NCBI RefSeq assembly: GCF_915070105.1
Contig: NZ_CAJZFJ010000022.1
Coordinates: 1-30,000, forward strand
Reading direction: 5' to 3'
DNA length: 30,000 nucleotides
DNA from: an uncultured Porphyromonas sp.
Lineage (GTDB): Bacteria; Bacteroidota; Bacteroidia; Bacteroidales; Porphyromonadaceae
In this document: positions 7,621 through 14,607 of the stretch, piece by piece
How positions within the stretch are numbered: the stretch's first letter is position 1
Layout of the letters: every line of letters begins with the position of its first letter
Translations under genes and position numbers: made by a program
Notes under the pieces: generated by a model
What the model was told of the DNA's origin: nothing
Seen by the model: only the letters and a program-made list of their open reading frames with translations
The model's database searches: none

Positions 7621-7668
7621 GGGGAAGCCTTTTGATTTAGAGGTCGTGCACCTCGTCAAGGCTACCCC
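7621..7668 (-). promoter_or_regulatory. structured leader hairpin before the MBL-LipB gene
   Basis: Outer stem GGGG-A-AGCCTT (7621-7630) with AAGGCT-A-CCCC (7658-7668), and an inner stem GAGGT/ACCTC around CGTGC. It sits in the spacer between murB and the fusion gene, 10 bases from the start codon. It could be an attenuator, a processing site or a partial terminator. Confidence 0.5.
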
Positions 7669-7734
7669 ATACACAGAGGGGATTGATTGTTTAACTAAAT
7701 GGAAAGATCCAAGAGGGACAAAGAGCCCCGTAGG

Positions 7735-8754
7735 CTACACGATATAGCGCACCTCGGGCTCTAGGTGTATCCCGAAGCGTGCCTGCACCTGCTGCTGGAT
7801 ATACTCAGCTAGGTTAGCGATATCCTGCCCAGTGGCCTGCCCATCGGCATTGATGAGCACGAGGGCTTGACGCTCATATACCCCAGCATGGCCTAGGCGA
7901 TAGCCTTTGAGTCCACAGGTATCGATGAGCCAGCCTGCTGGCACCTTCACCCGCCCATCTGGCTGGGGATAGTGAGGGGCATTGGGATACTGCTCACGTA
8001 GAGCCTCGAAGACCGAAGCCTCCACGACGGGGTTCATAAAGAAGCTCCCTGCACTACCGATCACCTTGGGGTCGGGGAGCTTGGCCTCTCGTATCGAGAT
8101 GACCTCCCGACGTACGTCCGCAGGTGTGGGGGTGGCATAGCGCTGTGTGATCCGCTCCCTCAGGTCGGCATAGTCTAGCTGTAGGCTGGGCTTCTTGTCC
8201 AGCCTGAGGTGTACGTGTGTGATGATGTAATCTTCGTAGCCAGGTTCCTTGAAGATACTATGGCGGTAGGCATAGGCGCACTCATCGACAGAGAAGACAC
8301 GCTCCTCAGCAGTGCGTCGGTGGAAGGTATGGACAGCTTGTATCCTCTGACAGACCTCTACCCCATAGGCTCCGATATTCTGTATCGCTGCCGCCCCGAC
8401 TTGGCCTGGGATCAAGGAGAGATTCTCAATGCCCCCTAGCCCTAGATCGGTCATCTGCTGGACGAAATCATCCCAGTGGACACCTGAGCCAACGAGGTAA
8501 TCTACATGTGAATCATCCTCTCCTAGGAGCTCGATAGTCTTGAGCTCCGAGAAGAGGATGATCCCATGAAAGTTGGTAAGGAAGAGCAGGTTGCTCCCCT
8601 CGCCGATGGTGACACAGCGGCACTCCTGGAAGTACTCGTCCCGTGCTAGTAGATGCAGATCCTCTAGGCTCCGATAAGAGATGAACCAATCAGCTTGGGC
8701 ATCGATACCAAAGGTATTATGCTTACGGAGCAAATAGTTCTGCTTTATCTCCAT
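7735..8754 (-). CDS. murB: UDP-N-acetylmuramate dehydrogenase
   Basis: Reduces UDP-GlcNAc-enolpyruvate to UDP-N-acetylmuramate with NADPH and FAD, the second committed step of peptidoglycan precursor synthesis, in the cytosol. The 339 residues fit a type I MurB. Visible motifs are the FAD loop GEGSNLL at 51-57, NIGAYG at 126-131, YRHSIFK near 163-169, the catalytic serine in GSFFMNP (S237) and the C-terminal catalytic glutamate in LEPEVR (E334). It starts 30 bases after the SPOR lipoprotein gene, so the two cell-envelope genes are probably co-transcribed. Confidence 0.97.
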   Translation of the reverse strand: MEIKQNYLLRKHNTFGIDAQADWFISYRSLEDLHLLARDEYFQECRCVTIGEGSNLLFLTNFHGIILFSELKTIELLGEDDSHVDYLVGSGVHWDDFVQQMTDLGLGGIENLSLIPGQVGAAAIQNIGAYGVEVCQRIQAVHTFHRRTAEERVFSVDECAYAYRHSIFKEPGYEDYIITHVHLRLDKKPSLQLDYADLRERITQRYATPTPADVRREVISIREAKLPDPKVIGSAGSFFMNPVVEASVFEALREQYPNAPHYPQPDGRVKVPAGWLIDTCGLKGYRLGHAGVYERQALVLINADGQATGQDIANLAEYIQQQVQARFGIHLEPEVRYIV

Positions 8755-8784
8755 AGATATGGTACTCGTGCGGGCGTCCTAGTA

Positions 8785-9258
8785 CTAGAGGTCGTTCTCT
8801 AGGAGCCAAGCATCCTTGAAGTCAGGAGCGAAGCGTGAGCGGATAGCATCACGGCTAGCGACGGCTTCATCGCGTGTGTCATAGCTAGCTACGATGACAC
8901 GTAGCATACCGGCATCGTTGGTGGCTAGGACGGCATTATAGCCCTGCCCCTCCATACGATCCTTGAGGCTACGTGCATTCGTGGGGTTCTGAAAGCTCCC
9001 GACGACTACACTGAAGCGCTTCAGGCGAGTAGCGTCCTCACCAGAATAGGTGGAGACACGCTCCTTACGGACGGTGACAGGTGCAGCAGTGCTGACTGCT
9101 GGTGCTTCGTACTCGGCAGCAGGCTTGGTGTCTTGAGTGGCGACCTCACGCTGCTTAGCCTGCTCGTAGGCCTTTCTATAGGCACTCTGCTTGGCCTTAC
9201 AAGAGCTCAGTGATACGAGTGAGATAAGAGCCAAGGAGGCAAAGATGATTTTCTTCAT
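8785..9258 (-). CDS. SPOR-domain lipoprotein
   Basis: A 157-residue secreted lipoprotein. Residues 1-19 are a signal peptide ending in the lipobox LSSC with the modified cysteine at 20. A charged linker follows to about 78, then a SPOR domain (RFSVVVGSFQN, GMLRVIVASYDTRDEA) to the end. SPOR domains bind peptidoglycan stripped of stem peptides, typically at division sites, so a role in septal wall metabolism is inferred. It directly precedes murB. Two TAnnTTTG-like boxes lie upstream on the minus strand. Confidence 0.9.
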   Translation of the reverse strand: MKKIIFASLALISLVSLSSCKAKQSAYRKAYEQAKQREVATQDTKPAAEYEAPAVSTAAPVTVRKERVSTYSGEDATRLKRFSVVVGSFQNPTNARSLKDRMEGQGYNAVLATNDAGMLRVIVASYDTRDEAVASRDAIRSRFAPDFKDAWLLENDL

Positions 9259-9308
9259 AATTCAAACTTCAATTATGTGGTGACACAATATGCAAAAGTA
9301 CTGATGCA

Positions 9309-9316
9309 CAAAGTTA
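9309..9316 (-). promoter_or_regulatory. -7 box TAACTTTG before the SPOR lipoprotein
   Basis: Minus-strand TAACTTTG, 50 bases before the start codon. A second candidate, TACTTTTG, lies at 9293-9300. Neither has a clear TTTG at the expected upstream distance. Confidence 0.45.
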
Positions 9317-9330
9317 AGAAATAAATAAAA

Positions 9331-10872
9331 CTAAACCTTCCTCTTAAGAAGATGCTCCTGCAGGAGCGTCCATACATAGAAGAGATCCCGACGCGCAAAG
9401 GTATAGAGTAGGACGAGATAAGCCACCCCCATGACAACCCCGCCGATAGCTAGACGCAGGAAGTCAGAGAGCCCCGAGGTTAGATAAGTATCCACACCCC
9501 ATACTGCTATTCCAGAGACCCCACTCATAAGGAAGAAGGGCAGTAGCTCAGAGAGTTGATTCCAGATTGTGTAATTGATGAAGCGTCCCGAGTAGTAGCT
9601 ATTGATGAAGAGGAAAATAACCTGACTAATGACTGTACTCCACAGCAACCCATAAACCCCCCAATAGCAACTAAAGGACAGGGCTATCACCATGGCAATG
9701 ACACCTATAATGCGCCTCACAATGTCAATCCTTAAGAAGAGATCTCCACGCCCCTTGACCATTAACACATTCGCATTATAGTCAATCAGTGGAGACAAAA
9801 GGCCTGCTAAGCAAAGAATCTGAAAGAAACCTGCAGCCTCCATCCACTTCTCTCCAAACAGAACATGATATAGAGGATGAGCAAGCACCAAGAGCATGGT
9901 TAAAATGGGAGCTGAGAGCTGCACCAGCAGACGCATAGCTTTACGATAGCCGGCTCTTAGTAATTCTACTTCATTTTGCACTCGTACGAGCACTGGCAGT
10001 GAGACCTTGTTAATTGGATCCGCAAGGACAGAGACTGGAACCACATAGAAAGTATTGGCTTGACCATACAACCCCAGCGTGCGCATAGAAAAGTAACGAC
10101 CGACAAAAATCGTGGCAACATTGTCATACACAGCCCTTGTCACATTTGTCAAAGCAACACGCCAACCGAAGTCAAAATGCACCTTGAACCGTTCCTTATC
10201 AAAAACCCTCTTTGGTCTCCAAGGCGAATAGTTCCAGACTAAAACTGCATTCATTATAGACTGAGCAAAAGCCATCCCTACCAGCGACCAAACTCCGAAA
10301 CCAAGTGTAGCCATAGCAATACCTACCCCACCTGAAGCAAGACCGTTAAAGAGCTGTACATACATCTGCTTCTTAAACTCCATCCGTCGCCAGAGCAAGA
10401 CCCTCTGCACAGAGGCCAGCGAATAAATAATATTCGGGATACCATACACCCTAAGGATAAGGCAGAGTTTGGGATCACGGAAATAATCGGCCACCCATGG
10501 CGCTATCAGAAAGAGGAGGAGATAGAAGAACAAACTTGCGCCTAGATTGTAGTAGAAGACCGTAGACAGATCCCTTTCATCCAAGGTCTCTTGTCTAGTG
10601 AGAGAGCTACTAAATCCCGCCTCTGACAAGGTTTGAGTAATAGCAAGGAAGATCGTCAGGACAGCAACTGCGCCAAAGTCATCAGGCGTCAACAAGCGAG
10701 CCAAGACCAACTGCACCAAAAAAGTCGTGATACGCCCGACGGCCTGCTGGGCTGTCGCCCAGCCAAACCCAGAGACAGACTTCTTCTTTAACTCCTGAAT
10801 ATCCGAAGTCAAATTACCTAGAGTCTCATCTTGCTTCGCCTTTTCGGCCTCTGTTTGCTCGTTTTCTTGCAT
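9331..10872 (-). CDS. polysaccharide/lipopolysaccharide flippase (Wzx/PST family)
   Basis: A 513-residue protein with an N-terminal hydrophilic stretch of about 35 residues (rich in E, K and Q) and then some 12-14 membrane segments, beginning with the family-typical GFGWATAQQAVGRITTF and LARLLTPDDFGAVAVL. Proteins of this type move undecaprenyl-linked sugars across the inner membrane. No glycosyltransferase, polymerase or ligase gene is adjacent, so its substrate cannot be inferred. Two lines I counted in it are 45% and 48% G+C, against 60% in murB next door, which suggests acquisition by transfer, common for surface-sugar genes. Confidence 0.88.
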   Translation of the reverse strand: MQENEQTEAEKAKQDETLGNLTSDIQELKKKSVSGFGWATAQQAVGRITTFLVQLVLARLLTPDDFGAVAVLTIFLAITQTLSEAGFSSSLTRQETLDERDLSTVFYYNLGASLFFYLLLFLIAPWVADYFRDPKLCLILRVYGIPNIIYSLASVQRVLLWRRMEFKKQMYVQLFNGLASGGVGIAMATLGFGVWSLVGMAFAQSIMNAVLVWNYSPWRPKRVFDKERFKVHFDFGWRVALTNVTRAVYDNVATIFVGRYFSMRTLGLYGQANTFYVVPVSVLADPINKVSLPVLVRVQNEVELLRAGYRKAMRLLVQLSAPILTMLLVLAHPLYHVLFGEKWMEAAGFFQILCLAGLLSPLIDYNANVLMVKGRGDLFLRIDIVRRIIGVIAMVIALSFSCYWGVYGLLWSTVISQVIFLFINSYYSGRFINYTIWNQLSELLPFFLMSGVSGIAVWGVDTYLTSGLSDFLRLAIGGVVMGVAYLVLLYTFARRDLFYVWTLLQEHLLKRKV

Positions 10873-10893
10873 CTATTACCTATAATTATGACC

Positions 10894-10924
10894 GCTAGCA
10901 TCCCTCAATCTCTGAGGGATTAGC
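10894..10924 (-). terminator. hairpin between dapA and the flippase gene
   Basis: GCTA-GC-ATCCCTCA with TGAGGGAT-TAGC around a short loop; a second small hairpin GGGGA/TCCCC follows at 10931-10945. It lies just beyond the dapA stop on the minus strand and may end dapA transcription, though no T tract follows. Confidence 0.5.
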
Positions 10925-10989
10925 GACAACGGGGAGAACTTCCCCTATAAACAACGTTTAGTTTAAGATTACTATATATTCTTCCGCCT

Positions 10990-11907
10990 CTAGAGCCCCA
11001 GCCCTAAGGCATAGCCGTCGAGTACCCTACGGGTCTCGTCCAGACGCTCACGTAGCTCTTGGCTCACGCAGACGAGGGGCAGACGTAGACTCTCTGTATC
11101 TATGAGCCCCATTAGGTGCAGCAGGGCCTTGATCCCAGCTGGGTTGCCCTCCTGGAAGAGCTGTGTATTCAGCTGGCGCATCGCAGTCTGGATCATATCG
11201 GCCTCGTTGTACCGCCCATCCATCGCTAAGTGGATCAGGCGGGAGGTGAGGCGAGGGTAAGCATTCCCTGCGACAGAGATTACACCTCGAGCGCCATTCT
11301 GAACGAAGGCTACACAGAGAGCATCGTCACCTGAGAGGACGACAAAGTCCTCTGGGAGCTCGGACGAGGTAATCTGACCTGCCTGCTGAGGGAAGCCCGA
11401 GGCCTCCTTCACCCCTACAATATTACTATGCGTGCGCGCGAGACGCACGACGGTATCAGAGGCCATATTGACCCCGACTCGTGAGGGTACGTTGTAGAGG
11501 ATCAGCGGGAGTTCACTACGCTGGGCGAGGTAGGAGAAGTGCTGGAAGATCCCTTCCTGAGAGGGCTTGTTGTAGTAGGGCACTACGGAGAGGACACCAC
11601 TGACTCCACGCGTATCCATAGCCTGGATGCGCTCTCCCGTCTCGACGGTGTCATTCCCTCCGAGTCCGACCACGATCGGACACCGCCCTGCGACCTGCTC
11701 AACGACTCGCCGAGTGACAGCCTCACGCTCTGGACGGGTCAGACAAGGTGACTCTCCCGTCGTACCGTGTACCACGAGGAAGTCCATTGCTTGGTCACGC
11801 AGCAGGTGCTCAAGCAGTCGCTCTAGACTCTTATAGTCTATCTTGTTATCATCCGTAAAAGGTGTAACGAGGGCAACACCTAGCCCCGTAAAGGGATGCT
11901 TGCTCAT
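10990..11907 (-). CDS. dapA: 4-hydroxy-tetrahydrodipicolinate synthase
   Basis: Condenses pyruvate with aspartate semialdehyde, the first dedicated step toward lysine and meso-diaminopimelate for peptidoglycan. From the ATG at 11907 it has 305 residues. It shows GTTGE at 48-52, PYYNKP at 110-115, the catalytic tyrosine in LYNVPSR (Y138) and the Schiff-base lysine in GVKEASG (K167). An in-frame ATG at 11967 would add 20 residues, but it overlaps a TAnnTTTG promoter box at 11965-11972 and the extension has no family counterpart, so 11907 is preferred. It is read alone, away from the TPR-ribH operon across a long spacer. Confidence 0.96.
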   Translation of the reverse strand: MSKHPFTGLGVALVTPFTDDNKIDYKSLERLLEHLLRDQAMDFLVVHGTTGESPCLTRPEREAVTRRVVEQVAGRCPIVVGLGGNDTVETGERIQAMDTRGVSGVLSVVPYYNKPSQEGIFQHFSYLAQRSELPLILYNVPSRVGVNMASDTVVRLARTHSNIVGVKEASGFPQQAGQITSSELPEDFVVLSGDDALCVAFVQNGARGVISVAGNAYPRLTSRLIHLAMDGRYNEADMIQTAMRQLNTQLFQEGNPAGIKALLHLMGLIDTESLRLPLVCVSQELRERLDETRRVLDGYALGLGL

Positions 11908-11964
11908 AAGTCTTCTCTCAGCTATGTCCCCTCCTTTGGGAGAGGCAGTGAAGATATTTATTGA

Positions 11965-11972
11965 CAAAGGTA
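11965..11972 (-). promoter_or_regulatory. -7 box TACCTTTG of dapA
   Basis: Minus-strand TACCTTTG, 57 bases before the chosen dapA start. It supports the shorter dapA start because the longer one would begin within the box. The -33 element is not recognisable. Confidence 0.55.
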
Positions 11973-12108
11973 GTGATTTTCACAGCTCTTTCCTTACACC
12001 CCCCGACGAGGACTAACGCATGAAATCACTAGAGGGCGAGGACAAAGTGCTCGAGGAGCATACACTGAAGTCGGAAACAACTGCAATCTAGGCATCGACA
12101 TACCAAGC

Positions 12109-12196
12109 GTACACCTCCTACCTAGGAGGGAAGTGTGTACACGCTTGTACACTATAGTATACACGTGTGTACACATCAGTGTACACACGTGTATAC
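12109..12196. repeat. GTGTAC/GTATAC palindrome cluster with 40-bp perfect dyad
   Basis: Within 88 bases the motif GTAC-AC or its relatives occurs seven times. The core is an exact inverted repeat: 18-nt arms 12157-12174 and 12179-12196 around ATCA. Each arm is strictly alternating purine-pyrimidine, as is GTGTGTACACGC at 12134-12145. A separate CCTCCTA/TAGGAGG dyad lies inside the cluster. Confidence 0.9.
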
Positions 12197-12504
12197 TTCC
12201 CCGCTCTAAGTATATCCTCGGAAGGGCTTTTAGTATGCTCTCTTCAGAGCCTGTATCTAGGGGCTTCTGAGGCACAGCTAAACCCCTTAGGAACACGAAA
12301 TAACAGCCCCACAAGCACCCAAGAGAGCAGAACATAAAAAAGAGATATGCACCAGCTGTGCGACCCAGCCTTACCCTCTTCGCTAGGATTCTCCCAGCGC
12401 TCCAATCACGCAGCTCTCCAGCCTCCACCACGAAACACATAGCGGACACGCAACACCCACCCTAGCCGACATTACGTATCCTATGAGTATAGGACATATA
12501 ATGC

Positions 12505-12539
12505 TCGCCCCCGTCACCTTACATAGGTAACGGGGGCGA
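12505..12539. terminator. strong GC-rich hairpin in the divergent spacer
   Basis: TCGCCCCCGT pairs exactly with ACGGGGGCGA, with part of the interior pairing as well. It looks like a terminator, but no recognised gene ends here on either strand. Confidence 0.5.
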
Positions 12540-12716
12540 ACATACCGTTGCCTCTAGAGGGGGATTACACAAACTCAGATAGGGGAGTCAACGTGCCAGC
12601 TAAAGTTCCTAGGCAAGTAGGACGACTCAGATCCGCAGAGAAGTGGCTTATTCGCTCACCTTCTATCACGACACATGGCTGAATAAGTAGCCCCTACCCT
12701 ACACATAGTTCTCTGA

Positions 12717-12747
12717 TTGGCTAGCTACAGATAAAGTCGTATCTTTG
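12717..12747 (+). promoter_or_regulatory. promoter of TPR protein-ribH operon
   Basis: TTGG at 12717-12720, 19 bases, then TATCTTTG at 12740-12747. The predicted start near 12754 leaves a leader of about 46 bases. Confidence 0.7.
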
Positions 12748-12799
12748 CGCATCACAATTAAGTAGACTAAATAACAAACATAAACTAAGAACATCTCGT

Positions 12800-13489
12800 A
12801 TGTCACTTCAAGAACACCGTGGTCAGGATACCTTAGACGTAATTGACGAAAAGGTAATGCAAGGGGAAAAGTTCTTCGAACGCCACGGCAAGAAGATCAT
12901 GATCGCCGTCGGGGCAGTCGTCCTTATCGCACTAGCTATCTTCGCCTACATCAAGTTCATCAAGGAGCCCAACAACGCTAAGGCCTCTAGCCAAATGTTC
13001 GTTGCCGAAGAGAACTTCATCATGGGTCAGGATAGCCTCGCACTGAAGGGCGTAACGGCTAACCCAGGCTTCGAGGGTATCGCCAAGAATTTCTCTGGCA
13101 CCGATGCCGCCAACCTCGCCCACGCCTACGCAGGTATCTGCCTCTATGATATGGGACGATACCAGGAGGCTCTTGGTGAGCTCCAGAAGTTCTCGTCTGA
13201 CGAGAAGCTTGTCTCCCCCTCTATCCAGCGTATGATCGGAGACTGCTACGTACAGCTCGGCAAGCTCGAGGATGCCCTCAAGAGCTACGAGTCAGCAGCC
13301 AAGCTCGCCGATAGCGAAGCGATCTCCCCCAGCTGCCTCATCAAGGCCGGCCACGTCTACGAGAAGCTCGGCAAGTACGACCAGGCTGTAGCTGCCTACC
13401 AGCAGATCAAGGACAAGTACTACACCTCGCCCGAGGCGGAGAGCGTAGAGGCTGACCTCATCCGTGCACGTGCCGCAGGAGGTAAGTAA
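12800..13489 (+). CDS. single-pass TPR membrane protein
   Basis: A 229-residue protein with a charged N-terminus, one membrane segment at about 33-52 (IMIAVGAVVLIALAIFAYI) and tetratricopeptide repeats from about 104 to 215 (for example AHAYAGICLYDMGRYQEAL and AGHVYEKLGKYDQAVAAYQQ). The layout resembles YfgM, an ancillary factor of the SecYEG translocon and BamB-related chaperone networks, but that role is an inference. It is followed by ribH after 26 bases, an arrangement familiar in Bacteroidetes genomes, so the two share a transcript from the promoter at 12717. Confidence 0.85.
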   Translation: MSLQEHRGQDTLDVIDEKVMQGEKFFERHGKKIMIAVGAVVLIALAIFAYIKFIKEPNNAKASSQMFVAEENFIMGQDSLALKGVTANPGFEGIAKNFSGTDAANLAHAYAGICLYDMGRYQEALGELQKFSSDEKLVSPSIQRMIGDCYVQLGKLEDALKSYESAAKLADSEAISPSCLIKAGHVYEKLGKYDQAVAAYQQIKDKYYTSPEAESVEADLIRARAAGGK

Positions 13490-13515
13490 GGCTCACGCTA
13501 CACCTTATATATAAG

Positions 13516-14025
13516 ATGTCCACGATCAATCATATCGCCACCCCACACCATAGCGAAGTACCCACAGCCGAAGGGCTGCGCATCGGCATCGCCGTATCCG
13601 AGTGGAACAGCAATATCACAGAGCCCCTACTCGAGGGGGCGAAGTCCGTCCTACGTGCCCGAGGAGCCGAGGAGATCACGATCTTCCGTGTCCCTGGAGC
13701 CTTTGAGCTCGTGAATGCCTCGGCTCGCCTCCGTGCACAGGGTGTAGATGCTGTGATCGCTATCGGATGTGTTGTACGGGGTGACACCGCTCACTTCGAC
13801 TACATCTGCCAGGGAGTGACCTCCGGTATCTCTTCTCTGAATGCCCAGCTAGTCAGTGTAGAGGGCAAAGAGGATCGCTACGTACCCGTAATCTTCGGTG
13901 TCCTCACCACAGAGAATATGGCTCAGGCAGAGGAACGTGCAGGGGGTAGACTAGGCAATAAGGGGGCCGAAGCAGCAGAGACTGCACTGAAGATGTGCCG
14001 CCCTATTTGCATAATTGAAAAATAG
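13516..14025 (+). CDS. ribH: 6,7-dimethyl-8-ribityllumazine synthase
   Basis: Condenses 5-amino-6-ribitylaminouracil with dihydroxybutanone phosphate in riboflavin synthesis; the family forms pentamers or 60-subunit shells. The 169 residues show SEWN at 28-31, GAFE at 61-64, GCVVRGDTAHFDYI at 84-97 with the catalytic histidine at 93, GVLTTEN at 128-134 and GNKGAEAA at 147-154. The 20 residues before LRIGIAVSEWN are a little longer than usual. Its last codons overlap the promoter that drives the downstream tRNAs. Confidence 0.97.
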   Translation: MSTINHIATPHHSEVPTAEGLRIGIAVSEWNSNITEPLLEGAKSVLRARGAEEITIFRVPGAFELVNASARLRAQGVDAVIAIGCVVRGDTAHFDYICQGVTSGISSLNAQLVSVEGKEDRYVPVIFGVLTTENMAQAEERAGGRLGNKGAEAAETALKMCRPICIIEK

Positions 14026-14037
14026 TATCTACCTTTG
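14006..14037 (+). promoter_or_regulatory. promoter of tRNA-Tyr/tRNA-Gly
   Basis: TTTG at 14006-14009 (inside the ribH coding end), 20 bases, then TACCTTTG at 14030-14037, 22 bases before tRNA-Tyr. Confidence 0.8.
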
Positions 14038-14058
14038 CAACGCTAAACCAAAAAGGAT

Positions 14059-14141
14059 GGGCAGTTACCAGAGTGGCCAAATGGGGCTGACTGTAACTCA
14101 GCTGGCTTACGCCTTCGGTGGTTCGAATCCATCACTGCCCA
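14059..14141 (+). tRNA. tRNA-Tyr(GTA)
   Basis: An 83-nt class II tRNA: acceptor GGGCAGT with ACTGCCC, anticodon stem GCTGA/TCAGC around CTGTAAC (anticodon GTA), a long variable arm and the T-arm loop TTCGAAT. CCA is not encoded. Confidence 0.95.
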
Positions 14142-14154
14142 CTCTCTAAGGATT

Positions 14155-14227
14155 GCGGAAGTAGCTCAGTTGATAGAGCATTAGCCTTCCAAGCTAAGGG
14201 TCGCGGGTTTGAGCCCCGTCTTCCGCT
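14155..14227 (+). tRNA. tRNA-Gly(TCC)
   Basis: Acceptor GCGGAAG with CTTCCGC, discriminator T; anticodon stem TTAGC/GCTAA around CTTCCAA (anticodon TCC); T arm GCGGG-TTTGAGC-CCCGT. It follows tRNA-Tyr by 13 bases and shares its promoter. Confidence 0.95.
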
Positions 14228-14260
14228 CATAGGTTGGTAGAGCTACTACCCAAGAAAACA

Positions 14261-14297
14261 AAGCGAGGATCTCAGCCGAGATCCTCGCTTTTATTTT
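14261..14297 (+). terminator. terminator of the tRNA-Tyr/tRNA-Gly unit
   Basis: A 13-bp perfect stem, AAGCGAGGATCTC with its complement around AGCC, followed by TTATTTT. It is a textbook intrinsic terminator. Confidence 0.95.
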
Positions 14298-14607
14298 ACC
14301 TATATCCCCAAGACAATCACAGCCTCCTAATCCGCCTTCTTAGCTAGAACAATCCCCCCATAGGAGGAGCAATACTCCCACCCCGCCCCCTCGACTAGAG
14401 GGCTCGTTAGACTCCAAATAGAACCGTACACCAAAGTCTGAACCTAACCCACGAGGAGCCCTATGGTAGCCACACTACGTATAATGAGCCCAATGGGAGC
14501 ACTATCCCACACAAAATACGTAAATTTGTACCCCACAATTAGGTAGCATGCCTACCTCATAAGGCACAGACATAATAAAGAATTCATATAGGTTTATATC
14601 ACACGCT
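14298..14607. other. spacer with nested inverted repeats and valS promoter
   Basis: No gene. 14399-14462 can fold as a two-stem rod: AGGGCTC pairs with GAGCCCT, and GTTAGACT with AGTCTGAAC (one bulge). The valS -7 box is at 14521. A small AGGTAG/CTACCT hairpin lies in the valS leader near 14540-14556. Confidence 0.6.
14521..14528 (+). promoter_or_regulatory. -7 box TAAATTTG of valS operon
   Basis: Exact fit to TAnnTTTG, 79 bases before the valS start. No clear TTTG element at the expected upstream distance. Confidence 0.5.

Larger units (their letters stand above)
11973..12799. other. long divergent spacer dapA / TPR gene
   Basis: About 830 bases without a gene I can support, although both flanking genes are read away from it. 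It holds the GTGTAC palindrome cluster (12109-12196), several smaller hairpins (for example GCTCT-CTTC-AGAGC near 12237), a strong GC-rich hairpin at 12505-12539 and the promoter of the TPR gene at 12717-12747. Confidence 0.7.

Noticed and set aside
11994..12449. 151-codon minus-strand reading frame in the dapA/TPR spacer
   Set aside because: Its sequence is dictated by the GTGTAC palindromes, composition is odd (many C, R, V), it has no family features and no promoter box.
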